Shown: positions 25,386 through 33,752 of the stretch, in pieces
Layout of the letters: every line of letters begins with the position of its first letter
How positions within the stretch are numbered: the stretch's first letter is position 1
Assembly: GCF_022436705.1 (NCBI RefSeq)
Contig: NZ_JAKUHT010000003.1
Span: 124,001-188,000 of the forward strand
Length of the DNA stretch: 64,000 nucleotides
Direction: 5' to 3'
Origin: Nocardioides sp. CFH 31398
GTDB lineage: Bacteria; Actinomycetota; Actinomycetes; Propionibacteriales; Nocardioidaceae
Translations under genes and position numbers: made by a program
Notes under the pieces: model-generated
The model's database searches: none
The model's input: only the letters and a program-made list of their open reading frames with translations
Told to the model about the DNA's origin: nothing

Positions 25386-26594
25386 TCAGGTGGGTCTGAA
25401 CACGACGGGGAAGCGCAGCGCCCCCGTGTTGCCCGAGACGGGCAGCCACTCGCCGGGCCCGTCGGGCCGTGCGTCCGGCATGCGCCGCGCCAGCAGGGGC
25501 AGGGCCACGGCCATGTCCGTGCGGGCCACGAAGTGCCCCAGGCAGTGGTGCCAACCGCCGCCGAAGCCCAGGTGCGGCGGCCGCTCGGAGGCACGCTCGA
25601 TGTCGACGTCGGGGTCGTCGACGGCCGACGGGTCCGTCCCGGCCGCGTGCGAGAGCACCTGGACGATGCTGCCCGCGGGCAGGTGGAGACCGTGCAGGTC
25701 GACGTCCTCGACCGCCTCGCGGGTGACCCAGGTGACCGTCGGGTTGACGCGCATCACCTCCTCGACCGCGGCGGGCCCCAGCTCGGGGCGCTCGGCGAGC
25801 AGTGCCCACTGGTCGGGGTGGCGCAGGAGGGTCTGGACGGCGAGGCCGATCTGGTTGCGGGTGGTCTCCATGCCCGCGAAGGCGAGGAAGACCAGCGACA
25901 CGACGAGCTCGTCGCGGGTCAGCCGGCCGTCGGTGGTCTGCGCGTGGAGGAGCGTGGTGACGAGGTCCTCGCGCGGCTCGGCGAGGCGGTCCTCGACGAC
26001 CGCGGTGACGTAGCCGGTCAGGCCCTCGAGCGCGGCCTCGATCCGTGGCAGGTCGTCCTTGACCCGGATCCCGAAGGACTTCCCGAGGTCGTCGGCCCAC
26101 CGCGCCACGACGTGCCACTCGTCGTCCGGGAGGCCGAGCAGGAGGCAGAGGATGCGGGAGGCGTAGGGCTCCGCGAACTCCTCGATCAGCTCGACCTCGC
26201 CGCGGGCGGCGAACCCGTCGACCAGCTCGGTGGCGAGGCGGGTGAAGTCCGGTTGCAGCGCCTGGATCGACCGCCGTCGGAAGGCCGGGTTCAGCAGGCG
26301 CCGGAGCCGGGCGTGGTCCTCTCCCTCCAGGCTCAGCAGCACCTCCTGCCACCAGCGCAGGAACGGGCCGTCGTGGATGCCGTTCTGCTCGGGCCAGCGC
26401 GCGTTGCCCTGGACGAACCGGCGGTCGGTCAGCAGCGCGCTCGCCTCGGCGTACCGCAGCACGGCGTGGCCGTACGGCGTCTCGGCGTACCAGGACCGCT
26501 TGCGCGCCTCGTGCACCTCCGCCGACGTGACGTCGAGGGCCGTGCTGGCCAGGTCCAGGTAGGGGACCGCCCCGCGCGAGGACACGCCGCTCAT
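25386..26594 (-). CDS. Cytochrome P450
   Basis: A 402-residue soluble bacterial P450. The I-helix oxygen-binding motif is AFAGMETTRNQ near 235-245 (Glu-Thr present), ExxR is EEVMR near 280 and the heme-thiolate loop GFGGGWHHCLGH near 345-356 carries the ligand Cys. Length is typical. The substrate is unknown and no ferredoxin adjoins it. It is divergent from the VOC gene at 26706, the 111-bp gap holding both promoters. This P450 is not close in sequence to the one at 44440. Confidence 0.9.
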   Translation of the reverse strand: MSGVSSRGAVPYLDLASTALDVTSAEVHEARKRSWYAETPYGHAVLRYAEASALLTDRRFVQGNARWPEQNGIHDGPFLRWWQEVLLSLEGEDHARLRRLLNPAFRRRSIQALQPDFTRLATELVDGFAARGEVELIEEFAEPYASRILCLLLGLPDDEWHVVARWADDLGKSFGIRVKDDLPRIEAALEGLTGYVTAVVEDRLAEPREDLVTTLLHAQTTDGRLTRDELVVSLVFLAFAGMETTRNQIGLAVQTLLRHPDQWALLAERPELGPAAVEEVMRVNPTVTWVTREAVEDVDLHGLHLPAGSIVQVLSHAAGTDPSAVDDPDVDIERASERPPHLGFGGGWHHCLGHFVARTDMAVALPLLARRMPDARPDGPGEWLPVSGNTGALRFPVVFRPT

Positions 26595-26705
26595 GCGGCG
26601 GAGTGTGCCACGCGGGGCGGCGTCGAGGGCGACGACCGAACTTGATGGAACAACATCGCGGGCGGCGCCGTTCTCCTGTCACCGACGTCCCGAAAGAGGG
26701 AGCTC

Positions 26706-27215
26706 ATGACCGTCCACGCCGTCCGCCTCAACCACGCCGTGCTCTTCGTGTCCGACACCGAGCGCAGCGTCTCCTTCTACGCCGAGGCCTTCGGCATGAC
26801 CGTCGTGGCCCGCGAGCCCCGCGCGGACGCCGCGTTCCTGCGGCTGCCCCGCTCGGGCAACCACCACGACCTCGGCCTGTTCGGGGTCGGGGCGCAGCCG
26901 CCGCGGCAGCCCGGCGGTCTCGGCCTCTACCACCTCGCGTGGCAGGTCGACACGATTGAGGAGCTCGAGGAGGCGCGCCGGACCCTGGCGGACCTCGACG
27001 CCCTCACCGGCGAGTCCAGCCACGGCGCCACCAAGAGCGTCTACGGCAAGGACCCCGACGGCAACGAGTTCGAGGTCATGTGGATGCTGCCGCGGGCGCA
27101 GTGGGGCGAGCACGAGAACGCCGCCCCCGTCGAGCGCCTCGACCTGCCCGGCGAGGTCGCCCGGTGGAGCGGCGTCCGCACCGCGGCCGAGCTCGTCCCG
27201 CTGGACGCCGGGTGA
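26706..27215 (+). CDS. VOC-family protein (glyoxalase / extradiol dioxygenase-like)
   Basis: A 169-residue protein with two beta-alpha-beta-beta-beta modules. Probable metal ligands are His in RLNHAVLF (about 9), His in LYHLAWQV (about 77) and Glu in GNEFEVMW (about 121), the pattern of Fe(II)-type VOC enzymes. It may be a small dioxygenase, isomerase or resistance protein; which is not decidable. A good ribosome site (AGAGGGAG) lies before the ATG. It converges on the OYE gene 31 bp downstream. Confidence 0.82.
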   Translation: MTVHAVRLNHAVLFVSDTERSVSFYAEAFGMTVVAREPRADAAFLRLPRSGNHHDLGLFGVGAQPPRQPGGLGLYHLAWQVDTIEELEEARRTLADLDALTGESSHGATKSVYGKDPDGNEFEVMWMLPRAQWGEHENAAPVERLDLPGEVARWSGVRTAAELVPLDAG

Positions 27216-27246
27216 GGGTCTCGCCGTGCGGACGCGCGGCTCGGGC

Positions 27247-28341
27247 TCACGCCGTGTGGCGGTACGCCGGGTAGTCGAGGTAGCCGGCGTCGCCGCCGCC
27301 GTAGAAGGTGGCGGGGTCGGCCTCGGCCAGTGGCAGCCGCAGGCGCAGGCGCTCGACCAGGTCCGGGTTCGCCACGTACGCGCGGCCGAAGCTGATCAGG
27401 TCCGCGCCGAGGCCGAGCCAGGCCTCCGCGAGGTCCCGATTCGTCGCCACCGGGCCGTACGGCGCCCCGTCACGCTGCAGCCACGTGCTCGGGTTGACGA
27501 CGAGCGTGCCCTGCCACCGACGACGCAGGGCGAGCATCGTGTCCTCGTCGGTCGTCGCCTCGAGGTGCACGTACGCCGGGCCGACGGCGCCGAGCTCGTC
27601 CAGCAGGGCGTCGTACAGCGCGGGGGCGTCGTCCTCGACGACGTCCCAGATCCCCGCGTCCGGGGACAGGCGGATCCCGACCCGGTCGGCCCCGATCGCG
27701 TCGACGGTCGCGGCGACCGCCTCGACGGCGAAGCGGATCCGGTTCGGCACCGACCCGCCGTAGCGGTCGGTGCGGAGGTTCGCGTTGCTGGAGAGGAACT
27801 GGCCGATCAGGTAGCCGTTCGCCCCGTGCAGCTCGACGCCGTCGAACCCGGCGTCCACGGCCCGCCGCGCCGCCTCGGCGTACGACCGCGCCTGCTCGCC
27901 CACCTCCACGGTCGTCAGCGCCCGGGGCACCGGCGCGGGCTGCGGGCCCTGCGGCGTGAACACCGACGCCCGCGCCGCCACGGCCGACGGGCCGACCGGC
28001 TGGGTGCCGGTGACGAGGCGGTGGCCGATGCGGCCGCCGTGCATGAGCTGGGCCACGATCCGGCCGCCGTTGGCGTGGACGGCGTCCGTCACCTGCCGCC
28101 AGGAGGCTGCCTCCTCGGCCCTGCGGAGTCCGGCGGCGCCGGGGTTCGACGTGCCGACGACGTTCGGGCCGATGCCGTCGCTGATCAGCAGGCCCACGGT
28201 GGCCCGCTGGGCGAAGTAGGTCGCCATCGCCGGGGTCGCGAGACCCCGCGCGGTGCCCCGCACCCGTGACATCGGGGCCATCACGACCCGGTTGGGCAGG
28301 TCCAGCTCCCCGAGCCGGTAGCGGTCGAACAGGGTGGTCAT
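27247..28341 (-). CDS. Old Yellow Enzyme-type alkene reductase (NADH:flavin oxidoreductase)
   Basis: A 364-residue TIM-barrel flavoprotein. FMN- and substrate-site text is visible: NRVVMAPMSRVR near 17-28, QLMHGGRIGH near 104-113, the signature FDGVELHGANGYLIGQFL near 180-197 and SNANLRTDRYGG near 199-210. OYEs reduce activated C=C bonds of enals, enones and nitro compounds at NADPH cost and often serve electrophile detoxification. I used ATG 28341 (AGGAG nine bases upstream) rather than the open frame reaching 28449. The promoter has MerR-type architecture and a MerR gene is divergent. Confidence 0.9.
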   Translation of the reverse strand: MTTLFDRYRLGELDLPNRVVMAPMSRVRGTARGLATPAMATYFAQRATVGLLISDGIGPNVVGTSNPGAAGLRRAEEAASWRQVTDAVHANGGRIVAQLMHGGRIGHRLVTGTQPVGPSAVAARASVFTPQGPQPAPVPRALTTVEVGEQARSYAEAARRAVDAGFDGVELHGANGYLIGQFLSSNANLRTDRYGGSVPNRIRFAVEAVAATVDAIGADRVGIRLSPDAGIWDVVEDDAPALYDALLDELGAVGPAYVHLEATTDEDTMLALRRRWQGTLVVNPSTWLQRDGAPYGPVATNRDLAEAWLGLGADLISFGRAYVANPDLVERLRLRLPLAEADPATFYGGGDAGYLDYPAYRHTA

Positions 28342-28387
28342 GTCGTCGTTCTCCTCAGGTCGTGTCCGCGGCGAGTTGCCGTCGACG

Positions 28388-28419
28388 ACGCTAGGACCTG
28401 ACACTGACGTCAGGGGCAA
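28388..28419 (-). promoter_or_regulatory. MerR-type promoter with over-long spacer and central dyad
   Basis: On the minus strand, -35 TTGCCC (28419-28414) and -10 TAGCGT (28393-28388) are separated by 20 bp. Most of this spacer is covered by a dyad with arms CCTGAC (28397-28402) and GTCAGG (28409-28414). A 19-20-bp spacer with a centred dyad is the hallmark of promoters activated by MerR-family proteins, which untwist the DNA. It would drive the OYE gene and overlaps the promoter side of the merR gene. Confidence 0.7.
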
Positions 28420-28468
28420 GTCCCGGCGCAGGGATGTGCGCGGGCTCACAGGAGTGACGGAGGTCGTC

Positions 28469-28846
28469 GTGCGGATCGGAGAGCTCGCGGAGCGCGCCGG
28501 GGTGAGCGTCCGCTCGCTGCGCTACTACGAGGAGAGGGGCCTGCTGGTCTCGAGACGCAGCCCCTCGGGCCAGCGGCACTACGGCGACGACGCGGTCGGT
28601 CACGTGGCGCTGCTGAAGCAGCTGTACGCCGCCGGCCTGACCAGCAGCGTCATCGCGGAGCTGCTGCCCTGCACCTACGCCCCGAGCGTGGCCGCGAACG
28701 ACGACGCGTTCGAGCGTCTGCAGGTCGAGCGGCAGCGCCTCCAGGACCACATCACCGAGCTGACCGGCACGCTCGCCGCGCTCGACGTCGTCATCGACAA
28801 CAACCGACGCTGGCGCCGCAGCCAGGACGACGCCGTCCCGGCCTGA
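28469..28846 (+). CDS. MerR-family transcriptional regulator
   Basis: A 125-residue regulator: winged HTH RIGELAERAGVSVRSLRYYEERGLL (about 2-26) with SPSGQRHYGDDAV wing, then a long dimerisation helix (FERLQVERQRLQDHITELTGTLAALDVVI, about 80-108). There is a Cys in ELLPCTYAP near 68 but no second Cys to make a metal site, so it probably senses an organic ligand or electrophile. GTG 28469 has GGAGG five bases upstream. It is divergent from the OYE gene across a dyad-bearing promoter and very likely activates it. Confidence 0.86.
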   Translation: MRIGELAERAGVSVRSLRYYEERGLLVSRRSPSGQRHYGDDAVGHVALLKQLYAAGLTSSVIAELLPCTYAPSVAANDDAFERLQVERQRLQDHITELTGTLAALDVVIDNNRRWRRSQDDAVPA

Positions 28847-28871
28847 CGGGCACCGGCCTCTCGATGCTGGA

Positions 28872-28909
28872 CCGCGGCGCCTCGCCGTGGGGGTAGCGAG
28901 GCGCCGCGG
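28872..28909. terminator. Perfect 14-bp stem hairpin after merR
   Basis: Arms CCGCGGCGCCTCGC (28872-28885) and GCGAGGCGCCGCGG (28896-28909) pair perfectly around a 10-nt loop, with TGG/CCA extending the stem past one mismatch. It lies 26 bp after the merR stop and before the convergent small gene, so it can serve both strands. No T-run follows, which is usual in high-GC actinobacteria. Confidence 0.75.
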
Positions 28910-28937
28910 ACCACCGTCGAGGTGACCGGGACCGCCG

Positions 28938-29186
28938 TCACGCGCACAGGCGCCTGACCGCGAGGGCCTCCTCCCGGGCCCGGCGCGCCAGCACCCGCGC
29001 CTCGTCGCACCGGTGCCGCAGCAGCGCCGTCCTGGCGAGGAAGGCCGCGTCGTCGGCGGCGAGAGCGCGCACCGACGAGGCGTGCCCTCGGCCCGTCCGG
29101 CCGCGGCGGCGGGCGTCGCTGGCGGCCGCGAGGGCCTCGTTCGCCCACCGGCGCGCCAACCACACGTGTATCCGAGCTGCCAGCAT
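28938..29186 (-). CDS. Small hypothetical Arg/Ala-rich helical protein
   Basis: An 82-residue reading frame from ATG 29186 (GGGGGA three bases upstream). The product is rich in Arg and Ala with predicted long helices (ARIHVWLARRWANEALAAA; CDEARVLARRAREEALAVRRL) and no known motif. It could be a small DNA- or RNA-associated protein or a spurious frame: such sequences are common in shadow frames of GC-rich DNA. It is listed because nothing else occupies 28938-29356 and the hairpin at 28872 would separate it from merR. The 170 bp upstream to the aldehyde dehydrogenase stop hold only a short GGCGCC-type stem. Confidence 0.4.
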   Translation of the reverse strand: MLAARIHVWLARRWANEALAAASDARRRGRTGRGHASSVRALAADDAAFLARTALLRHRCDEARVLARRAREEALAVRRLCA

Positions 29187-29356
29187 CCGTCCCCCATGTG
29201 CACTCGGCAACTACCACCGACCGTACGCCGGGGGTGGTCGGCGCCGGGGGTGTCCACCCGCAGGACGGGCGCTCACGGGCTCGCGGGCTCGGGACCGCGG
29301 CGGACCCCGGCCTGCTCCTCGACCGACGAGGCGCCGCGCCGGGCGCCGTCGCCGTC

Positions 29357-30826
29357 CTACCGGCTCCGCACCCGGTGGATGGACTTGAAGGTGAGGTACT
29401 GGTGCAGTCCCTCGACGCCGTACTCGACGCCGAGGCCGGAGTCCCGCCGGCCGCCGAAGGGGGCGGCGTGGTTCGAGGCGAAGAAGTTGACCCCGACCGA
29501 GCCGGTGTCGAGACGCTCGGCCACGGCCTGCGCCCGGTCGGCGTCCGACGAGAACACGATGCCGCCCAGACCGTAGGCGGTGTCGTTGGCGAGGGCCACG
29601 GCGTCGTCGACGTCGGAGTAGGGCTGGATGGTGACGACCGGTCCGAACACCTCCTCGCGCGCGACGGTGGACCCGCGGGCGACGTCGACCAGGACGGTGG
29701 GCTCGATCCAGTAGCCCGGGCGGTCGAGGACACCGCCCCCGAGCACGGCTCGCGCGCCCTCCCCGCTCGCCGTGGCCAGCATCCGCCGCACGGACTCGTA
29801 CTGGCTGCGGTTGGCCACCGGACCGAACACGGTGGCCGGGTCGGACGGGTCACCCTGCGGCGCTGACCGGACCGTCCTGACCACCATGTCCACGACCTCG
29901 TCGTGGCGCGACGCCGGGGCCAGGATGCGGGTGGCGACGTAGCACGTCTGGCCCGTGTTGCGCAGGCAGGACCGGAGCAGGACGTGAGCGACCGCGTCGA
30001 GGTCGGCGTCGGGGAGGATGACGGCGCTGGACTTGCCGCCGAGCTCGAGGGTCACGGGTCGCAGCCGCTCGCCGCACGCGGCGGCGATGCGCCGGCCGAC
30101 GCCGGTCGAGCCGGTGAAGGCGATCTTGTCGACCGCGGGGTGGGTCACGAGCGCGTGGCCCACCCGGCCGTCGCCCGTCACGAGGTTGACGACCCCGTCG
30201 GGGACGCCGGCGGCCGCGCAGGCCTCGACCACGTGCCGGATGGAGAGGGGGGTCGTCTCCGCCGGCTTGATCACCACCGTGCACCCCGCCAGGAGGGCGG
30301 GTGCGAGCTTGGTCACGACGAGGTTGATCGGGAAGTTCCAGGGCGCGACCAGGGCGCACACCCCGACCGGGTCGCGACGGACCACGCTCTCCCGCGTCGC
30401 GTCGGGGAACGGCCGCACGTCGTCGGCCTCGAGGTGGGGCGCCAGCGACGCCACGTGCCGCAGGATCCCCGCCGCGTTGGCCGCCGCCCCGGCGGTCTCG
30501 GCGACCGGTGAGCCGTTCTCGCGGGTGGTCGTCGTCGCGATCTGCTCGGCGAGGCCCTCCACCTCGGAGGCGACACGTTCCAGGACACGCGCGCGCTCGG
30601 CGGGGGCGAGACGGGGCCAGGGCCCGTCGTCGAAGGCGACCCGGGCCGCCCTCGCGGCGGCGTCGACGTCGGTCGGGGACGCCTGCGGCGCGCTCCCCCA
30701 CGCCTCGCCGGTCGCCGGGTCCACGACCTCGAGCCGCTGGGCCGACGACGACGTGACCCACCGGCCCCCGACGTACAGGTCGTCGACGTGGGTCGGCAGC
30801 CGCGGCGCGCCGCCCCCGCCGCTCAC
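29357..30826 (-). CDS. Aldehyde dehydrogenase family protein
   Basis: A 489-residue NAD(P)-dependent aldehyde dehydrogenase. VAPWNFPINLV near 153-163, GSTGVGRRIAAA near 230-241, the general-base Glu in TLELGGKSS near 253-261 and the catalytic Cys in RNTGQTCYVATR near 282-293 are all present; the C-terminal LxxYTxxKxVH-like end reads LHQYLTFKSIHRV. The enzyme oxidises an aldehyde to its acid. Its GTG overlaps the stop of the ligase gene upstream (GTGA), so it is the ninth and last gene of the carboxylase operon. Substrate unknown. Confidence 0.9.
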   Translation of the reverse strand: MSGGGGAPRLPTHVDDLYVGGRWVTSSSAQRLEVVDPATGEAWGSAPQASPTDVDAAARAARVAFDDGPWPRLAPAERARVLERVASEVEGLAEQIATTTTRENGSPVAETAGAAANAAGILRHVASLAPHLEADDVRPFPDATRESVVRRDPVGVCALVAPWNFPINLVVTKLAPALLAGCTVVIKPAETTPLSIRHVVEACAAAGVPDGVVNLVTGDGRVGHALVTHPAVDKIAFTGSTGVGRRIAAACGERLRPVTLELGGKSSAVILPDADLDAVAHVLLRSCLRNTGQTCYVATRILAPASRHDEVVDMVVRTVRSAPQGDPSDPATVFGPVANRSQYESVRRMLATASGEGARAVLGGGVLDRPGYWIEPTVLVDVARGSTVAREEVFGPVVTIQPYSDVDDAVALANDTAYGLGGIVFSSDADRAQAVAERLDTGSVGVNFFASNHAAPFGGRRDSGLGVEYGVEGLHQYLTFKSIHRVRSR

Positions 30827-32832
30827 CGCGCACCACCGGCGGCGCGCTCGGCCGTCGCCCGACGGAGGCCGACGAAGGCGTCGAGGGAGTCCGCGACCGC
30901 GAGGGTGTCCCGACTCGCGACGACGTCGGGATCGCCGCCCAGGAGCACGCGCTTGACCGGCACCTCCAGCTTCTTGCCCGTCAGGTTCCGCGGCACGTGG
31001 GGGACCACGACGAGCCGGTCGGGCACGTGGCGGGGCGACAGCTCCCGGCGGAGGGTCGAGGCCACGGTGCGGGCCAGTCCGGGGTCGGCGGGGTGCGGCT
31101 CGGCCGTCGGCTCGTCCAGCTCGACGAACAGCCACAGCTCGCCGTTGCCGCCCTCGGGGTCGTCGAGGTGGACGACCAGGGAGTCGGCGATGCCGTCGAG
31201 CTGCTCGACGACGCCGTAGAACTCGGACGTGCCGAGCCGGACCCCTCCCCGGTTCAGGGTGGCGTCGGAACGGCCGGTGACCTGGCAGCCCTGGTCGGCG
31301 CCCATGACGATCCAGTCGCCGTGCCGCCACACCCCCGGCCACGTGTCGAAGTACGACGCGCGCAGCCGCGAGCCGTCCTCGTCGCCCCACAGCCCGACGG
31401 GCATCGAGGGCATGGGGGTGGTCACCACGAGCTCGCCCGGGCTGCCGACGACGTCGTGGCCCTGCTCGTCCCAGGCGTGGACGTCGACGCCGAGGCACGG
31501 GCCCGCGATGACGCCGGCGCGCGTGGGCGTGAGCGGGTTGTCCTGGACCAGGCCCGAGCAGACGTCGGTGCCGCCGCTGCCGATGCAGGGCTGCACGCCC
31601 GGCCCGAGCTGCTCACGGAGCCACGCGAACCCCGGCAGGGGCATGGGCGCGCCCGCCGACCCGAGGACGCGCAGGCGGGAGAGGTCGACGTCCTCCAGGG
31701 TCAGGCCGGCCTTGAGGCACGCCCCCACGAAGCCCGGGCTCGCCCCCATGGTCGTCGCGCCCACCTCGGCGGCCAGCCGCCACTGCCACCCGAGGTCGGG
31801 AGACACGGGGTTCCCGTCGATCATCACGATCGCCGCGCCGACGTGCAGGCCCGAGACGAGCGAGCTCCACATCATCCAGGAGGTCGTGGTGAACCACAGG
31901 AGGCAGTCCCCGGGGCCGAGGTCCCAGGACAGCGCGTGGTTCTTGAGGTGCTCGAGGAGGATGCCGCCGTGCCCGTGGACGATCGGCTTCGGCTTCGAGG
32001 TGGTCCCGCTCGAGAACAGGACGGTGAGCGGGTGGTCGAACCCGACCGGCTCGTACGTCGGCTCGGCGTCCGTGTGCCCCGCCAGGAGCGTCGACCACGC
32101 CAGGGCGTCGTCGACCCGCCAGTCGCCGTACTCGACGTCGACCACGTGCCGCAACGACGGGATGCGCCGGCGGACCTCCGCGACCTCGGAGGACCGGTCG
32201 ACGGGCTTGGGCCCGTAGTCGTAGCCCCCGGCCGTCAGGAGCACGGTCGGCTCGACCTGTCCCAGCCGGTCGGCGGCGCCCGAGGGACCGAGCTCGAGGG
32301 CGCACCCCGCCCAGACCGCGCCCAGGGCGGCGGTGGCGAGGAAGCCGACCAGGGCCTCGGGGACGTTCGGCAGGTAGGCGGCCACGCGGTCGCCACGACC
32401 GACCCCGAGCGCGGCCAGCGCGGCACGGCAGGCGGCGACCTGCTGCTCGAGCTCGCCGAACGTCAGGGTCGAGGCGGGCCGGGTCTGCGAGCGGGCGTGC
32501 ACCGCGACGGCGTCGGCGGGGGCGACGCCGAAGGCGTGCTCGGCGTAGTTCAGCGCGGCCCCGGGGAACCACCGGGTCCCCGGCATGGTGCGGTCGGGCA
32601 GGACCTCGGTCGGGGCGTGCCGGGCGCGGACGCCGAAGTGGTCCCAGATGCTCTGCCAGAAGGCCTCGGGATGCCCGACCGACCACCGGTGGAGGTCGCC
32701 GACGTCGTCGAGGACCACGTCCCGCTCGGCCAGCCAGGTCAGGAACCGGCCGAGCCTCGTCGTCGCGCGGGCGTCCTCGGACGGCGTCCAGACCACGTCG
32801 CCGAGGGCCGGCACGCGGAGCCCCGTGGTCAC
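30823..32832 (-). CDS. Acetoacetyl-CoA synthetase-like acyl-CoA ligase
   Basis: A 669-residue AMP-forming ligase of the acetoacetyl-CoA synthetase type: N-terminal region with RWSVGHPEAFWQSIWDHF near 48-65 and MPGTRWFPGAALNYAEH near 83-99, P-loop VLFSSGTTSKPKPIVH near 271-286, WMMWSSLVSGL near 322-332, and the TGRSDATLNRGGVRLGTSEFY core near 540-560. The Lys needed for adenylation is in GKKLEVPVKRVL near 630. Known relatives join CoA to acetoacetate or other 3-keto acids using ATP. It follows a biotin carboxylase module in the same operon, so activating the 3-keto acid formed by carboxylation is a coherent role (inference). Confidence 0.88.
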   Translation of the reverse strand: MTTGLRVPALGDVVWTPSEDARATTRLGRFLTWLAERDVVLDDVGDLHRWSVGHPEAFWQSIWDHFGVRARHAPTEVLPDRTMPGTRWFPGAALNYAEHAFGVAPADAVAVHARSQTRPASTLTFGELEQQVAACRAALAALGVGRGDRVAAYLPNVPEALVGFLATAALGAVWAGCALELGPSGAADRLGQVEPTVLLTAGGYDYGPKPVDRSSEVAEVRRRIPSLRHVVDVEYGDWRVDDALAWSTLLAGHTDAEPTYEPVGFDHPLTVLFSSGTTSKPKPIVHGHGGILLEHLKNHALSWDLGPGDCLLWFTTTSWMMWSSLVSGLHVGAAIVMIDGNPVSPDLGWQWRLAAEVGATTMGASPGFVGACLKAGLTLEDVDLSRLRVLGSAGAPMPLPGFAWLREQLGPGVQPCIGSGGTDVCSGLVQDNPLTPTRAGVIAGPCLGVDVHAWDEQGHDVVGSPGELVVTTPMPSMPVGLWGDEDGSRLRASYFDTWPGVWRHGDWIVMGADQGCQVTGRSDATLNRGGVRLGTSEFYGVVEQLDGIADSLVVHLDDPEGGNGELWLFVELDEPTAEPHPADPGLARTVASTLRRELSPRHVPDRLVVVPHVPRNLTGKKLEVPVKRVLLGGDPDVVASRDTLAVADSLDAFVGLRRATAERAAGGAR

Positions 32833-33752
32833 CGTGCCGTGACCCCCGTGCGGGCGGCACGGACCAGCGCGGTGGCCTCGGCGAGGCTGTCGACCACCAG
32901 GTCCGGGCGCCGGTCCTCGGTCGCGGCGTCCGCGTCGTCACGGCTGTGCGTACCGGTCGTCACCAGCACGCCGACCCCGCCCGCCGTACGGGCCATCGCG
33001 ACCTCGAGGCTCAGGTCGTCCCCGGCCACCAGCAGCTCGCTCGAGGCGACGCCGAGCCGACGGGTGGCGATGTCGATGGCGGCCGGCGACGGCTTCCCGA
33101 GGACCTCGTAGGAGCGGCCCGTGACGTAGGAGAGGCCGTTCGCGATGAACCCGCCCAGGCCGGCGGTGCGGCCGCCGGCGGTGGCGAACGCGGGCGCGTC
33201 GCTCGTGACCAGCAGCGGCGCGCCGTTCCAGACGGCCTCGGCCGCCACCTGCAGGCGCTTCTGGTCGAACCCCACGTCCCAGCCGACCAGCACCACCTCG
33301 GCGCGACGAGCGGCGTCACGCTCCTCGGGATCGATGACGGTGACCCCGGCGTCACGCAGCACCTGGACGACACCGGACCCGCCGAAGGCGAGGGCCGGCC
33401 GGTCCCCGAACCGGTGCAGGATGGTCTCCGCGCCCACGACCGACGGGGTGAGCACGTCGTCGGGCCCGACGGGGAACCCGAGGGAGGCGAGGGACACGGC
33501 GATGTCCGCGGGTGGCCGGCTCGAGGCGTTGGTGAAGACCACGACCGGCAGGCCCAGGTCCCGCAGCTCCCGCACCGCGCCGACGGCGCCGGGCAGGGTC
33601 GCGCCGTCGTCACCCGCCGGCTGGCTCGACAGGATCAGGCAGCCGTCCACGTCGAGGACCACGCCCCGCACGTCGGCGAGCCGGGTCCGGAGGTCGCTGG
33701 ACCCGGTGGGCCCGGTGGGCCCGGTCGGTTCGGTCGGCTCGGTGACGGTCAT
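32829..33752 (-). CDS. HAD-IIA family phosphatase
   Basis: A 307-residue HAD phosphatase of the NagD/p-nitrophenyl-phosphatase type. Motif I GVVLDVDGCLIL near 28-39 (both Asp present), motif II VVFTNASSRPP near 69-79, motif III Lys in EVLGKPSPAAI near 220-230 and motif IV LVAGDDLSLEV near 245-255. The first 22 residues are Thr/Pro/Gly-rich. It overlaps both neighbours by 4 bp. In a phosphorylate-then-carboxylate scheme it could hydrolyse a phospho-intermediate; phenylphosphate carboxylase also includes a HAD-type subunit. A general repair phosphatase is the alternative. Confidence 0.85.
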   Translation of the reverse strand: MTVTEPTEPTGPTGPTGSSDLRTRLADVRGVVLDVDGCLILSSQPAGDDGATLPGAVGAVRELRDLGLPVVVFTNASSRPPADIAVSLASLGFPVGPDDVLTPSVVGAETILHRFGDRPALAFGGSGVVQVLRDAGVTVIDPEERDAARRAEVVLVGWDVGFDQKRLQVAAEAVWNGAPLLVTSDAPAFATAGGRTAGLGGFIANGLSYVTGRSYEVLGKPSPAAIDIATRRLGVASSELLVAGDDLSLEVAMARTAGGVGVLVTTGTHSRDDADAATEDRRPDLVVDSLAEATALVRAARTGVTAR

